Shown here piece by piece: positions 37,050 to 45,298 of a DNA stretch of 64,000 bases (its first letter is position 1; each line of letters begins with the position of its first letter). Location: contig NZ_JARHUJ010000001.1 of assembly GCF_029223285.1 (NCBI RefSeq), forward strand, positions 1,116,001-1,180,000. The letters are read 5' to 3'. The translations under genes and the position numbers were made by a program. This DNA is from Paraflavitalea sp. CAU 1676. Its GTDB lineage: Bacteria > Bacteroidota > Bacteroidia > Chitinophagales > Chitinophagaceae. The notes under the pieces were generated by a model. The model saw only the letters and a program-made list of their open reading frames with translations. It was not told where the DNA came from and searched no databases.

Positions 37050-38483
37050 ATGACAAAGTCTTTTGATAAAGTTTGGGTCAATTGTTTGGAGATAATAAAG
37101 GACATCGTTGAGTGGCAACATTTCAAAACTTGGTTCGAGCCGATTAAACCCGTAGAAATAAAAGGTAATGTGTTGGTGATTCAGGTTCCCAGCCAATTCT
37201 TTTATGAATACCTCGAAGAGCATTATGTAAACCTGCTCGCAAAAACTTTGCGCAGGGTGTTGGGTAAAGAAGCACAGCTGGAGTACCGTATCATGGTGGA
37301 TAGTGGTAATCATAACAACAAGCCATTAACTATGGATATCCCTACTCATGGTTATAAAACTTACTCCAGCAATGAAATGGATTTTCCGCTGATCATTCAC
37401 AATCCCGTCAAGAATCCTTTTGTGATCCCGGGCTTGAAGAAGATGCAGATCGATCCACAGTTGAATCCTATTTATACATTCGAAAACTTTGTGGAGGGCG
37501 ATAGCAACCGTGTAGCCCGCCGCGCCGGTAAAACGGTAGGCGAAAAACCGGGTGCCAGCTCGTTCAACCCACTCGTTATATATGGTGGCGTAGGTTTGGG
37601 TAAAACCCACCTGGCCCAGGCCATCGGAAACGATGTAAAGCGCCTGCATCCTAATAAAGTGGTTTTATATGTAAGTTCTGAGAAGTTCATCAACCAATTC
37701 CAGGACCATAGCCGTAACAATGCCATCAACGACTTTATCCACTTCTACCAGCTGGTAGACGTGCTGATCATCGACGATGTGCAGTTCTTTAACAGGGCCG
37801 AAAAGTCGCAGGATGCCTTTTTCGCCATCTTCAATCACCTGCACCAGAGTGGCAAACAGCTGATCCTGACCTCCGATAAACCTCCGAAGGACCTCGAGGG
37901 TGTTCAGGAGCGTTTGCTGAGCCGTTTCCGCTGGGGCCTCAGCGCTGACCTGCAGGTGCCTGATTATGAGACGCGTATCGAGATCCTCGACAGGAAAATG
38001 AAGAACGACGGTCTCGAAATGCCGCGCGAGGTAGTAAAATACCTGGCCTATAACATCAATAGCAACGTACGTGAGCTGGAAGGCGCCCTTATCTCATTAT
38101 TGGCACAATCTTCGCTCAATAAGCGCGAAATTGACCTCGATCTTGCTAAACGAGTACTCCGTAATTTTGTGAAAACAAGCAGCAAAGAAATCACTATCGA
38201 AACCATACAGAAAATGGTCTGTGAGTACTTTGATGTATCCTACGACAAGTTGCTGCAAAAGACCCGGAAACGGGAAATTGTGCAGGCAAGGCAGATTACT
38301 ATGTACCTGGCCAAAGCTTTTACGAAGAACTCTCTTAAAACGATTGGAGAACATTTTGGCGGACGTGACCACACCACCGTGATCCACTCCTGCCAAACGG
38401 TAAAAGACCTGATGGATACCGATAGCACTTTCCGCGAAAGCGTAATGGAGCTTCAGCAAAAGGTTCAGCTCGCCGCCATGTGA
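37050..38483 (+). CDS. dnaA: Chromosomal replication initiator DnaA
   Basis: 477 residues. Domain I (about 1-85, helices FDKVWVNCLEIIKDIVEWQH and FKTWFEPIKPVEI) binds DnaB-loading partners. A short linker follows. The AAA+ domain III has Walker A GGVGLGKTHL (about 179-188), Walker B LIIDDVQFF and sensor I ILTSDKPPKDLEG. Domain IV (about 375-477) carries the DNA-binding signature GGRDHTTVIHSCQ. It unwinds the origin at initiation. It stands alone; the usual neighbours dnaN and recF are not in the window. A terminator follows at 38509. Confidence 0.98.
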   Translation: MTKSFDKVWVNCLEIIKDIVEWQHFKTWFEPIKPVEIKGNVLVIQVPSQFFYEYLEEHYVNLLAKTLRRVLGKEAQLEYRIMVDSGNHNNKPLTMDIPTHGYKTYSSNEMDFPLIIHNPVKNPFVIPGLKKMQIDPQLNPIYTFENFVEGDSNRVARRAGKTVGEKPGASSFNPLVIYGGVGLGKTHLAQAIGNDVKRLHPNKVVLYVSSEKFINQFQDHSRNNAINDFIHFYQLVDVLIIDDVQFFNRAEKSQDAFFAIFNHLHQSGKQLILTSDKPPKDLEGVQERLLSRFRWGLSADLQVPDYETRIEILDRKMKNDGLEMPREVVKYLAYNINSNVRELEGALISLLAQSSLNKREIDLDLAKRVLRNFVKTSSKEITIETIQKMVCEYFDVSYDKLLQKTRKREIVQARQITMYLAKAFTKNSLKTIGEHFGGRDHTTVIHSCQTVKDLMDTDSTFRESVMELQQKVQLAAM

Positions 38484-38508
38484 TGACAATATTTAATTGC
38501 TTATACGG

Positions 38509-38540
38509 TCCCGCTCCTAACAGAGCGGGATTTTTGTTTT
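38509..38540 (+). terminator. Terminator of dnaA
   Basis: TCCCGCTC, loop CTAACA, GAGCGGGA then TTTTTG TTTT, 26 bases after the dnaA stop. Confidence 0.9.
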
Positions 38541-38688
38541 ACGTCCCGCTATTTACGTTATGAGGCAACTTGCCAGTAGCAGCATGGGAGTGCATTGGGA
38601 AAAAGCAGACCTGGGTATCACCTATCATCCCTGACATTTTCGTTGCATAATAGTTAGTAACTTGGTTCACAAACCCAATCAAGTTATT

Positions 38689-39162
38689 ATGCGACTAACT
38701 ACGACTGCCTTGCTGTTTTCTTTATTGGCTGCCTGTCAGCAAACACCTTCCGAACCTGCTGCTGAAGTGGCTACGAAACCTGCTGCCACGGCGGTAACAG
38801 GCACCTGGAAGCTGCTCACCGGCACCCTGATCCAGAAAGGGGATACCACGGTCACGGACTATACCAAAGGTCAATCATTCATCAAGATCATCAACGACAG
38901 TCACTTTGCCTTCCTGCACCACGATCTCAGCAAGGGCAAAGATTCGGCAGCCCTTTATTCTTCGGGCGGCGGAAGCTATATATTGAAGGATACCTTGTAT
39001 ACGGAGCATCTCGAGTATTGCACCGCACGCCAGTGGGAAGGCAACAATTTCGAGTTTACCGTAACCATTAAAGGAGATACGTTGATACAAAAAGGTATCG
39101 AGAAGATACAGGACCTCGGCGTCGACAGGCTCAACATCGAAAAATACGTGCGGGTCAATTAA
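38689..39162 (+). CDS. Small lipoprotein, lipocalin-like
   Basis: 157 residues from ATG 38689. Lipobox LLAAC (Cys16) makes it a lipoprotein; an Ala/Pro/Thr tether follows to about residue 38. The remaining domain has GTWKLLTGTLIQKGDTTV, SFIKIINDSHFAF and EFTVTIKGDTLIQKG, the order of strands typical of small lipocalin-like Bacteroidota proteins (DUF4488-like). The GTWKL start of the barrel is characteristic. Ligand unknown. It is monocistronic with a bidirectional terminator shared with the convergent S41 protease gene. Confidence 0.8.
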   Translation: MRLTTTALLFSLLAACQQTPSEPAAEVATKPAATAVTGTWKLLTGTLIQKGDTTVTDYTKGQSFIKIINDSHFAFLHHDLSKGKDSAALYSSGGGSYILKDTLYTEHLEYCTARQWEGNNFEFTVTIKGDTLIQKGIEKIQDLGVDRLNIEKYVRVN

Positions 39163-39200
39163 CATAGCATACTGCTCACTTGACTTCCCTAAATAATAGT

Positions 39201-39234
39201 AAAAAGGCCCTCCGGAATTCCGAAGGGCCTTTTT
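39201..39234. terminator. Bidirectional terminator
   Basis: AAAAAGGCCCT-C-CGGAATTCCG-A-AGGGCCTTTTT: a long stem between convergent genes, with A-run and T-run on both sides. Confidence 0.92.
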
Positions 39235-39264
39235 AGATGATATATCTTATGTGCTTACCAGTTA

Positions 39265-40656
39265 TTAATTGGGCGCTTGCTCAAGGAGCTTGACAGCCTC
39301 AGCTATCCAATCCGTTCCCGGCTTTAACCGAACGTTGGGTTGAATGCCCTTTTCGTCGATGCCTTCACCTTTGTCGATCCTTCGGCTTCGTGTGGTGGCA
39401 TAGTTAAGTATGTAAGGCATGCAGGAGAAGGGATGCTCCCGCATATTGGAGTAATCGAGCGTCCCGTCTGTATTTTCTCCGGCAAGGATCACCTTACTGC
39501 TTTGCCTGGCGTATAGCAACAATTGTTCTGTCGTGCTGGCGCAGCCGCCATTGATAAGGAACACCACTTTCTTTGGAAAGGCCAGCGGTGTAAGGGAGGA
39601 GTCTACTCCATCGTTGCCCAGACTTACAAAACGACCTTTGCCGCCTTCCATTTTCCCGATGATGTCGCGGACGGAGTTCTTGGAACTTTCCGGCAGGTCG
39701 GGATCGGTCAGTAATTGTTTCCATCCGGTGATGTTGGCGTCTGTAGCCAATACATCAACACCAGTGGTTGTGTTGGGGTTGGTATACAGCAGGGGGACCA
39801 GGGGGCCATAGGCAAAATCGGCTCCGCCACCATTGTCGCGTACATCGATCACCAGGTAAGGCATCTTGCTCAGCAGGTCTTTGTGGGTGGTAAACAGAGA
39901 GTCGATGTTCTTGGCGTTGGAAGGCGAAAAGTTGGATATCTTAATATAAAAGGTTTTGTCGCTCAGTTGGCGCGAGGCAACGGGTTCATACGTGACATTG
40001 CGTTTTTCTTTAGCGGAGCCTTCGCGCAGCCAGTCGCCTCCAATGACGTTTTTGCCGAGGTAGAAGTACTCGACCTTGGGCATGTGGTTGCGCATATACA
40101 AAACGCCCTTCAATACAGTGTCGTTGATAAAGTGCCCCTCGAATTTTGTCATGCCCGGTTTCCAGTTGGGGATCTTTGAATTGACCATGATGCCCACATA
40201 ATCATGAAGGGGTGATTGATCTTTGATCACAGCAATCCGGTACGAGGAGTCGTATTGCGAAAGGTAAATGCCTTCCGGACCCTTGGATTTCTGAAGCGCT
40301 GATAACTTCTTTTCGGGAATCGGATGAATTGGCCGGCTGCTGATATATTGTGAGTCTAGCTTAAGCGCGTCGAAATTGATGCTCACCTGAACATGGTCAT
40401 CCTTGAACATGTCGAGCCAGGCGGTAATGATAGCCAGGCATTGTTCGCCGGTGCCGTTTTTTTTACTCAATTGAAGGAACACCTTGCTTTTTCGTTCATA
40501 CACGGCGGGGGTTATCACGGCAAGCTTGTCTTTAAAGCCTGCATAGTTCGCTTCCATAAATCCTTTGATGTGCAGGAATTCTTTTTCGCAATCGCAGGAT
40601 TGGGCCCTGCTGGCAGCAGTCGCAAGCAACAGCGACGCAATAAAGATTATTCTCAT
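39265..40656 (-). CDS. Exported S41-family (C-terminal processing type) peptidase
   Basis: 463 residues from ATG 40656, which gives a signal peptide (MRIIFIASLLLATAASRAQ); the longer frame to 40701 does not. The S41 core lies in the second half: LVIDVRDNGGG, then the Ser of NGGCASTTEQLLLYAR, then VILAGENTDGTLDYSN. I do not see an obvious PDZ domain, so it resembles the tricorn/TSP-like S41 subgroup. Cys-rich start SCDCEKEF may be a disulfide or lipoprotein-like feature. Probably a periplasmic protease; its substrate is unknown. Confidence 0.87.
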   Translation of the reverse strand: MRIIFIASLLLATAASRAQSCDCEKEFLHIKGFMEANYAGFKDKLAVITPAVYERKSKVFLQLSKKNGTGEQCLAIITAWLDMFKDDHVQVSINFDALKLDSQYISSRPIHPIPEKKLSALQKSKGPEGIYLSQYDSSYRIAVIKDQSPLHDYVGIMVNSKIPNWKPGMTKFEGHFINDTVLKGVLYMRNHMPKVEYFYLGKNVIGGDWLREGSAKEKRNVTYEPVASRQLSDKTFYIKISNFSPSNAKNIDSLFTTHKDLLSKMPYLVIDVRDNGGGADFAYGPLVPLLYTNPNTTTGVDVLATDANITGWKQLLTDPDLPESSKNSVRDIIGKMEGGKGRFVSLGNDGVDSSLTPLAFPKKVVFLINGGCASTTEQLLLYARQSSKVILAGENTDGTLDYSNMREHPFSCMPYILNYATTRSRRIDKGEGIDEKGIQPNVRLKPGTDWIAEAVKLLEQAPN

Positions 40657-40825
40657 GTATGGACAGGTTAGGTATTGTTGAAAATACCGAGCTTCCGGCA
40701 ATAAAATGAAACCGACCTGAAAAATTATTGGGGAATATATAACTGCTTGATGTTCATTTCTTCTAATATAGATTTAACAAGCCCGTGACGGGAGAAAGAG
40801 GGCTTTTATATATATTCGCAATCCA

Positions 40826-41143
40826 ATGAAGGGAATCGTTAAAATATTGACCGCAATTTGCTTCCTGTTGCTGCTGGGCGTTAGCTTTTACCGCCTCACA
40901 GCTCCGGCGAAAACAATGGCAGCAGATATTGAATCGGCCCTTTGCACCGAAACAGAAACAGAAGCTGCCAAGCACGTGATCGACGAAGATCCCTCCTTTA
41001 TGGAAGAACACGATCTCGTTGCCTGGATGTCGAATGCGCTTCAATGCTCCCGCAAAACACGCTTCTATGTACATCGTTGCGCCAGTCTGCCCTGGCAACA
41101 TGGCGATGACCTGTTATTGCCTCCTGAACCCATGAACGCATAA
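40826..41143 (+). CDS. Small membrane-anchored protein, unknown
   Basis: 105 residues. A transmembrane or signal segment covers about residues 5-24 (VKILTAICFLLLLGVSFYRL). The rest is acidic (TETETEAAKHVIDEDPSFMEEHD) with three cysteines (LCTE, LQCS, HRCAS), and a Pro-rich end (LLLPPEPMNA). No family recognised. It lies in a divergent stretch between the S41 gene and carbonic anhydrase. The opposing minus-strand frame is less protein-like. I consider it probably real. Confidence 0.5.
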   Translation: MKGIVKILTAICFLLLLGVSFYRLTAPAKTMAADIESALCTETETEAAKHVIDEDPSFMEEHDLVAWMSNALQCSRKTRFYVHRCASLPWQHGDDLLLPPEPMNA

Positions 41144-41314
41144 GCAAACGCAGCCGTAACAGCAACGGCCTTGCCAGCTGAAAGCGCACTTATCTATTAT
41201 CCTGTCGAAGGAGTCAGGATCGTACAGCAGTTATCATCAATTAAAGTCGTACCCACAAGGGGTAACGAAATTCCTCAACCATTAATACGGAAGTATTAAT
41301 TCAACACGATTATC

Positions 41315-41965
41315 ATGAGAACACACAATAAGGAGACACAGGCAACTACTACACCCGAAATGGCTTTGGACTTTTTGAAGGAAGGAAATCGTCGTTTTGT
41401 CAGCAACCTGAAATACAACCGTGATCTGCTGCAGCAAGTGAATGAAACCAAGGAAGGTCAATGGCCTTTTGCAGTGATACTGAGCTGCATCGACAGCCGT
41501 ACATCAGCCGAGTTGGTATTCGACCAGGGATTGGGTGATGTATTCAGTGTTCGTATCGCAGGTAACGTTGTTAATGACGATATCGTAGGTAGCATGGAGT
41601 TTGCCTGCAAAGTAGCCGGTTCAAAACTGATCGTGGTGCTCGGTCACAGCAAATGCGGCGCCATCAAAGGTGCTTGCAGCCATGTAGAACTGGGTCACCT
41701 TACAGGCCTGCTCAACAAAGTGAAGCCTGCTATCGAAAAGGTAGAGGAAGAGAGAGGTCAGCAAGCTACTGGTGCTGAGTTTGTAGAAGCAGTTGCCCAC
41801 GCCAATACACTCATATCACTCGAGGAAATACTGGAACGCAGCCCCATCCTCCGCGAAATGTACGAGAATGGCGAGATCGGACTGGCTGCCGCCTATTACC
41901 AGGTAGAAACCGGTGAAGTGAAGTTCATCAAGGAAAAAGTGAAAGCCGGTGAGCTGGTGGCTTAG
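41315..41965 (+). CDS. Beta-class carbonic anhydrase
   Basis: 216 residues. Interconverts CO2 and bicarbonate. Zinc ligands and partner residues are present: Cys58, Asp60 and Arg62 in SCIDSR, and His111 and Cys114 in GHSKCGA. The segment VVNDDIVGSMEFACKVAGSK is typical of the type with a Cys2His site. No signal peptide, so cytoplasmic. Monocistronic, with a terminator at 41998. The substrate-gated type I or II cannot be decided by eye. Confidence 0.95.
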   Translation: MRTHNKETQATTTPEMALDFLKEGNRRFVSNLKYNRDLLQQVNETKEGQWPFAVILSCIDSRTSAELVFDQGLGDVFSVRIAGNVVNDDIVGSMEFACKVAGSKLIVVLGHSKCGAIKGACSHVELGHLTGLLNKVKPAIEKVEEERGQQATGAEFVEAVAHANTLISLEEILERSPILREMYENGEIGLAAAYYQVETGEVKFIKEKVKAGELVA

Positions 41966-41997
41966 TAAATAAAGACCGCATTATTGAAATACGATAC

Positions 41998-42034
41998 AAC
42001 GGCCTTCTGCACCTGCAGAGGGCTGTTTGTTTTT
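41998..42034 (+). terminator. Terminator of the carbonic anhydrase gene
   Basis: AACGGCC-T-TCTGCA, loop CC, TGCAGA-G-GGCTGTT followed by TGTTTTT. Confidence 0.85.
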
Positions 42035-42099
42035 CCATACCACACTCAACCTGCGATCCAATTTTGGCTCGATGGATAATGCCCCCGCAGCCAAGACTC

Positions 42100-43344
42100 T
42101 CAATCCAGCCTGACCTTCTTGATCAATGGCTTCTTAAGTTGTTCTGCATTCGTAAGTGTGCCATCGGGCTGAAGATTTCTCAGCTGACTGTTCGCTATAT
42201 AATAGAAGTCATTTTTTACGATCACTCCGGTAGTTGGAATGATGAAGTCGGGGTGAAAAGACTGCAACACCTTCACCCGTTCGATGGCATGTCCGGATTG
42301 GTCGAGGTAAAACTGTACAATGCGGTCGTCGTTGTTGCCAGAGTCCTGGATGGCGATCAACGAATGCTTGTAGAAATAAAGCCCATCGACCTGGTTGAGG
42401 TAAGCAGGTGCCTTCGAAACCAGTTGCGTTACAGAATGATCCCTCAGGTCGATTCGCTTGATGCCCACAAAGTCGGCCACATAAAGTACCTGGGCTTTCT
42501 CATCGAGCGCAATCCCATTCGGATAAACAAGTGCACCGCTTTCCATCGCTGTCATAGCACCATCCTGCAGGTTAAGCCTCCACAATTTGCCCGCTTTGCT
42601 ATCCGTAAAATACAGTACATCGTTACCCGCAAAAACAAGGTCATTGAAAAGGTGAGCCCCGGCCTTATTATCGACCGTGAATTTTTTTCTCAACCTGCCG
42701 CTGGCCAGGTCAAAACCAAAGATGCCCGAGTAACCATTCACTGAATCTCTTTCACTGGCGCTGCATAGCCACAAGGTCTTATTGTCTGCACTTACTTTCA
42801 TGCCCAGCACCATCCATACGCCATCCTGTCCAGGGACGACCAGGTCTTTCTGACTGCCCCCCACACCATACTGCACCACCTTATTTTGAGCCAAACTGCC
42901 GACAAAGAATTGCCGGCCATCAGAGGTGGCAGCCATGCCCTCGGGGATCAGCCGCGCATCATTGAGCGTAAAAGCATCCATGCTGTTTTGCACGCTCTTC
43001 CTGTTGCTATCAAACTTTTTCACCAGGGCTTTGAACGCAGGATCGGCCATTATACCAGTCAGCTTCGGGTTCTCAACCAGGTTGTAGGGCAACCCTTTAT
43101 CGCCCAGCTCTTGCAGCAGGCGGATGCTTTGGGCGGCACTGTCTGCCTGGCAATAACATTCGGCAAGTTTGTAGAGAATATTGGGGTGGCGGGTTCCCTG
43201 CAGCAATTGATTGCCGCGGTCAATACATTCGGGGAGATTCTTGTTGGCAGCAGCCTGCAAAAATCCTGGATAGTCTGTGCCGTAGCCCTGAGCCGCTGCA
43301 TGGAGTGTCATCAATACGATCGTCGACGTAACAAGTAGTTTCAT
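42100..43344 (-). CDS. Exported SMP-30/gluconolactonase-like beta-propeller
   Basis: 414 residues. Signal peptide MKLLVTSTIVLMTLHAAAQ. Residues about 20-115 look like TPR-type helices (ADSAAQSIRLLQELGDKGL). A six-bladed propeller fills about 120-414, with blade marks such as IPEGMAATSDGRQFFVGSLAQNK, LVYPNGIALDEKAQVLYVADF and DGLYFYKHSLIAIQDSG. This is the SMP-30/LRE superfamily; the NGIALDE segment is where metal-binding residues lie in lactonases. No catalytic claim can be made. Monocistronic; 270 bases lie before the divergent small gene at 43615. Confidence 0.87.
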   Translation of the reverse strand: MKLLVTSTIVLMTLHAAAQGYGTDYPGFLQAAANKNLPECIDRGNQLLQGTRHPNILYKLAECYCQADSAAQSIRLLQELGDKGLPYNLVENPKLTGIMADPAFKALVKKFDSNRKSVQNSMDAFTLNDARLIPEGMAATSDGRQFFVGSLAQNKVVQYGVGGSQKDLVVPGQDGVWMVLGMKVSADNKTLWLCSASERDSVNGYSGIFGFDLASGRLRKKFTVDNKAGAHLFNDLVFAGNDVLYFTDSKAGKLWRLNLQDGAMTAMESGALVYPNGIALDEKAQVLYVADFVGIKRIDLRDHSVTQLVSKAPAYLNQVDGLYFYKHSLIAIQDSGNNDDRIVQFYLDQSGHAIERVKVLQSFHPDFIIPTTGVIVKNDFYYIANSQLRNLQPDGTLTNAEQLKKPLIKKVRLD

Positions 43345-43614
43345 GGATGAATAGGTTTCACAACAAATGGTGTATAATAAATATACGACAGAAGCGGGAA
43401 GCTAATTACCTTACAGAGAGCCCCGGCGAAATACCGCTCAACGACAGCTTCCACCGTCCAAAGACCCGGTAGGCAAGGATGCCAACTTGCCATGAACCCG
43501 GTGAAAAAGAACCTTTTATTGCAAGGTCCACAGGCTATAAAGGATGGTTATTGATTTGTTAACGGGGTGTTTCCGGTGGGGCTCACATGCTCTACCTGCT
43601 ACATTTGCCGCGCG

Positions 43615-44037
43615 ATGAAGGTTTTACTTAGATTCGTACTACCAATCTGTTTATTACTGTTGCAGGGATACTTTTTTCTGCGACCAACATCGAATCCCGG
43701 TCACCACAACCGTGTCCGCATAATCCTTCCGCGGGGCGTCGATCAGTTCACCGCCTTTATCAACAACCACGAACAAAACGCGGGTTTTCAAAAGAATGAT
43801 CAGCGAAACAACACCCCTGCGCAGGACGAACCCGTGTTGGCAGAAGTGGAGGAAGAGGACGACGATGATACCTCTTCTAAAAAGCATTCGCTGGCGCACA
43901 ACAATCACCTGTTAACAGCTGGATACCTTAGTGCCGATCTCCTGTTGGCCGACCAGCAACTACGAATTTTCCAGGGGCAACAAACTACTTCGCCAACCGG
44001 CAGTAAGTGCATCTTCCATTGTGTGTTCAGGATTTGA
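43615..44037 (+). CDS. Small exported protein preceding the RND efflux operon
   Basis: 140 residues from ATG 43615, where a signal or anchor segment begins (MKVLLRFVLPICLLLLQGYF). The rest has a highly acidic patch (LAEVEEEDDDDTSSKK) and several histidines (HSLAHNNHLL), which could bind a cation. No known family recognised. It lies 152 bases upstream of the RND adaptor gene, in the same direction. The pair could be co-regulated, but a separate promoter is equally possible. Confidence 0.5.
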   Translation: MKVLLRFVLPICLLLLQGYFFLRPTSNPGHHNRVRIILPRGVDQFTAFINNHEQNAGFQKNDQRNNTPAQDEPVLAEVEEEDDDDTSSKKHSLAHNNHLLTAGYLSADLLLADQQLRIFQGQQTTSPTGSKCIFHCVFRI

Positions 44038-44189
44038 TCTGCAATTCCCCCCTCTTGCTTTATCCCCGTATTTAACACTCATATCCCGAATTGCTTGCCG
44101 CCCTGGTGTTACGCCAGGTGGGATGGAGCTTCTATTGTCTGTACCCAACCCTAACATCGCCGACACTTTAATCACACCTATAAACTTAT

Positions 44190-45272
44190 ATGAAAAGTAC
44201 ACTCCTGTTCATGAGCTTGAGCGCAGCTATATGCTATGCAGGCTGCAAATCCGAACATCACGAAAAAGAAGAGTCCACCAAACTACTGGTAACGAGTCCA
44301 CTCAAGATGGACACCACGATCACCAATGAGTATGTGTGCCAGATCCGCTCCATTCGAAACATCGAGCTGCGGGCGCAGGAAAAAGGCTACCTGCAAGCCA
44401 TTTATGTAGACGAAGGGCAGGCCGTAAAGCAGGGTCAACTCCTGTTCAAGATCATGCCTACCCTGTACGAAGCAGAAATGCAGAAAGCGCAGGCCGAAGT
44501 TGACGTGGCACAGATCGAAGTGCAGAATACCGAGTCGCTCACCGAAAAGAACATCGTATCCAAAAATGAACTGGCCATGGCCCGGGCAAAATTCAACCGC
44601 GCCAAAGCCGAGCTGTCGCTGGCCAAAGCACACCTGGCATTTACAGAGATCCGTGCACCCTTCGATGGATTGATCAACCGCCTCGAAATGAAATTGGGAA
44701 GCCTGGTAGAAGAAGGCGAATTGCTGACCCGTTTGTCCGACAATAGCCAGATGTGGGTGTACTTCAATGTATCCGAACCCGAATACCTGAATTACACAGC
44801 ACACAATGCCGCTAAAGAGCGTAAAACCGTGAACCTGCTCATGGCCAACAAAGAAAAGTTCAATCATGCAGGTACCGTGGAGACTATCGAAAGCGAGTTC
44901 AATAACGAAACCGGCAATATCGCGTTCAGGGCCACTTTCCCCAACCCCGAAGGAAGGCTGCGCCACGGCGAAACCGGTAACGTGCTGATGCAGGTAGCCC
45001 TGAAAGGTGCCCTCATCATACCCCAGAAGGCAACGCTCGAGATCATGGACAAACGATATGTGTTTGTAGTAGATAAGAACAACGTGGTTACGCTGAAGCC
45101 CATCACCGTGGCGGCCGAAATGTCCGACTTGTTTGTGGTACGCGAAGGGCTTACCGAGAATGACCGCATCCTGCTGGAAGGTCTGCGCAAAGTAAAGAAC
45201 AATGACAAGATCGCTTACGACTTTGAAGAACCCAAAGCCGTGATCGCGCACCTCGTATTGCCGAGCGAATAA
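44190..45272 (+). CDS. RND efflux periplasmic adaptor (membrane fusion lipoprotein)
   Basis: 360 residues. Lipobox YAGC (Cys19) anchors it to the inner membrane. Layout: barrel-sandwich hybrid (lipoyl) half-motifs LRAQEKGYLQAIYVDEGQAVKQ and IRAPFDGLINRLEMKLGSLVEEG, a helical hairpin between them (about 95-150), a beta-barrel and a C-terminal membrane-proximal domain (about 255-345). It joins the pump and outer-membrane channel of a tripartite exporter. First gene of a three-gene operon (27 bases to the pump). Closest type is AcrA/MexE-like HAE1 adaptors. Confidence 0.95.
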   Translation: MKSTLLFMSLSAAICYAGCKSEHHEKEESTKLLVTSPLKMDTTITNEYVCQIRSIRNIELRAQEKGYLQAIYVDEGQAVKQGQLLFKIMPTLYEAEMQKAQAEVDVAQIEVQNTESLTEKNIVSKNELAMARAKFNRAKAELSLAKAHLAFTEIRAPFDGLINRLEMKLGSLVEEGELLTRLSDNSQMWVYFNVSEPEYLNYTAHNAAKERKTVNLLMANKEKFNHAGTVETIESEFNNETGNIAFRATFPNPEGRLRHGETGNVLMQVALKGALIIPQKATLEIMDKRYVFVVDKNNVVTLKPITVAAEMSDLFVVREGLTENDRILLEGLRKVKNNDKIAYDFEEPKAVIAHLVLPSE

Positions 45273-45298
45273 TTCTGTACCACCAAAAAAGTAAGAGC

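Noticed and set aside
44283-45251. 322-codon minus-strand frame opposite the RND adaptor
   Set aside because: Shadow of the conserved adaptor gene.
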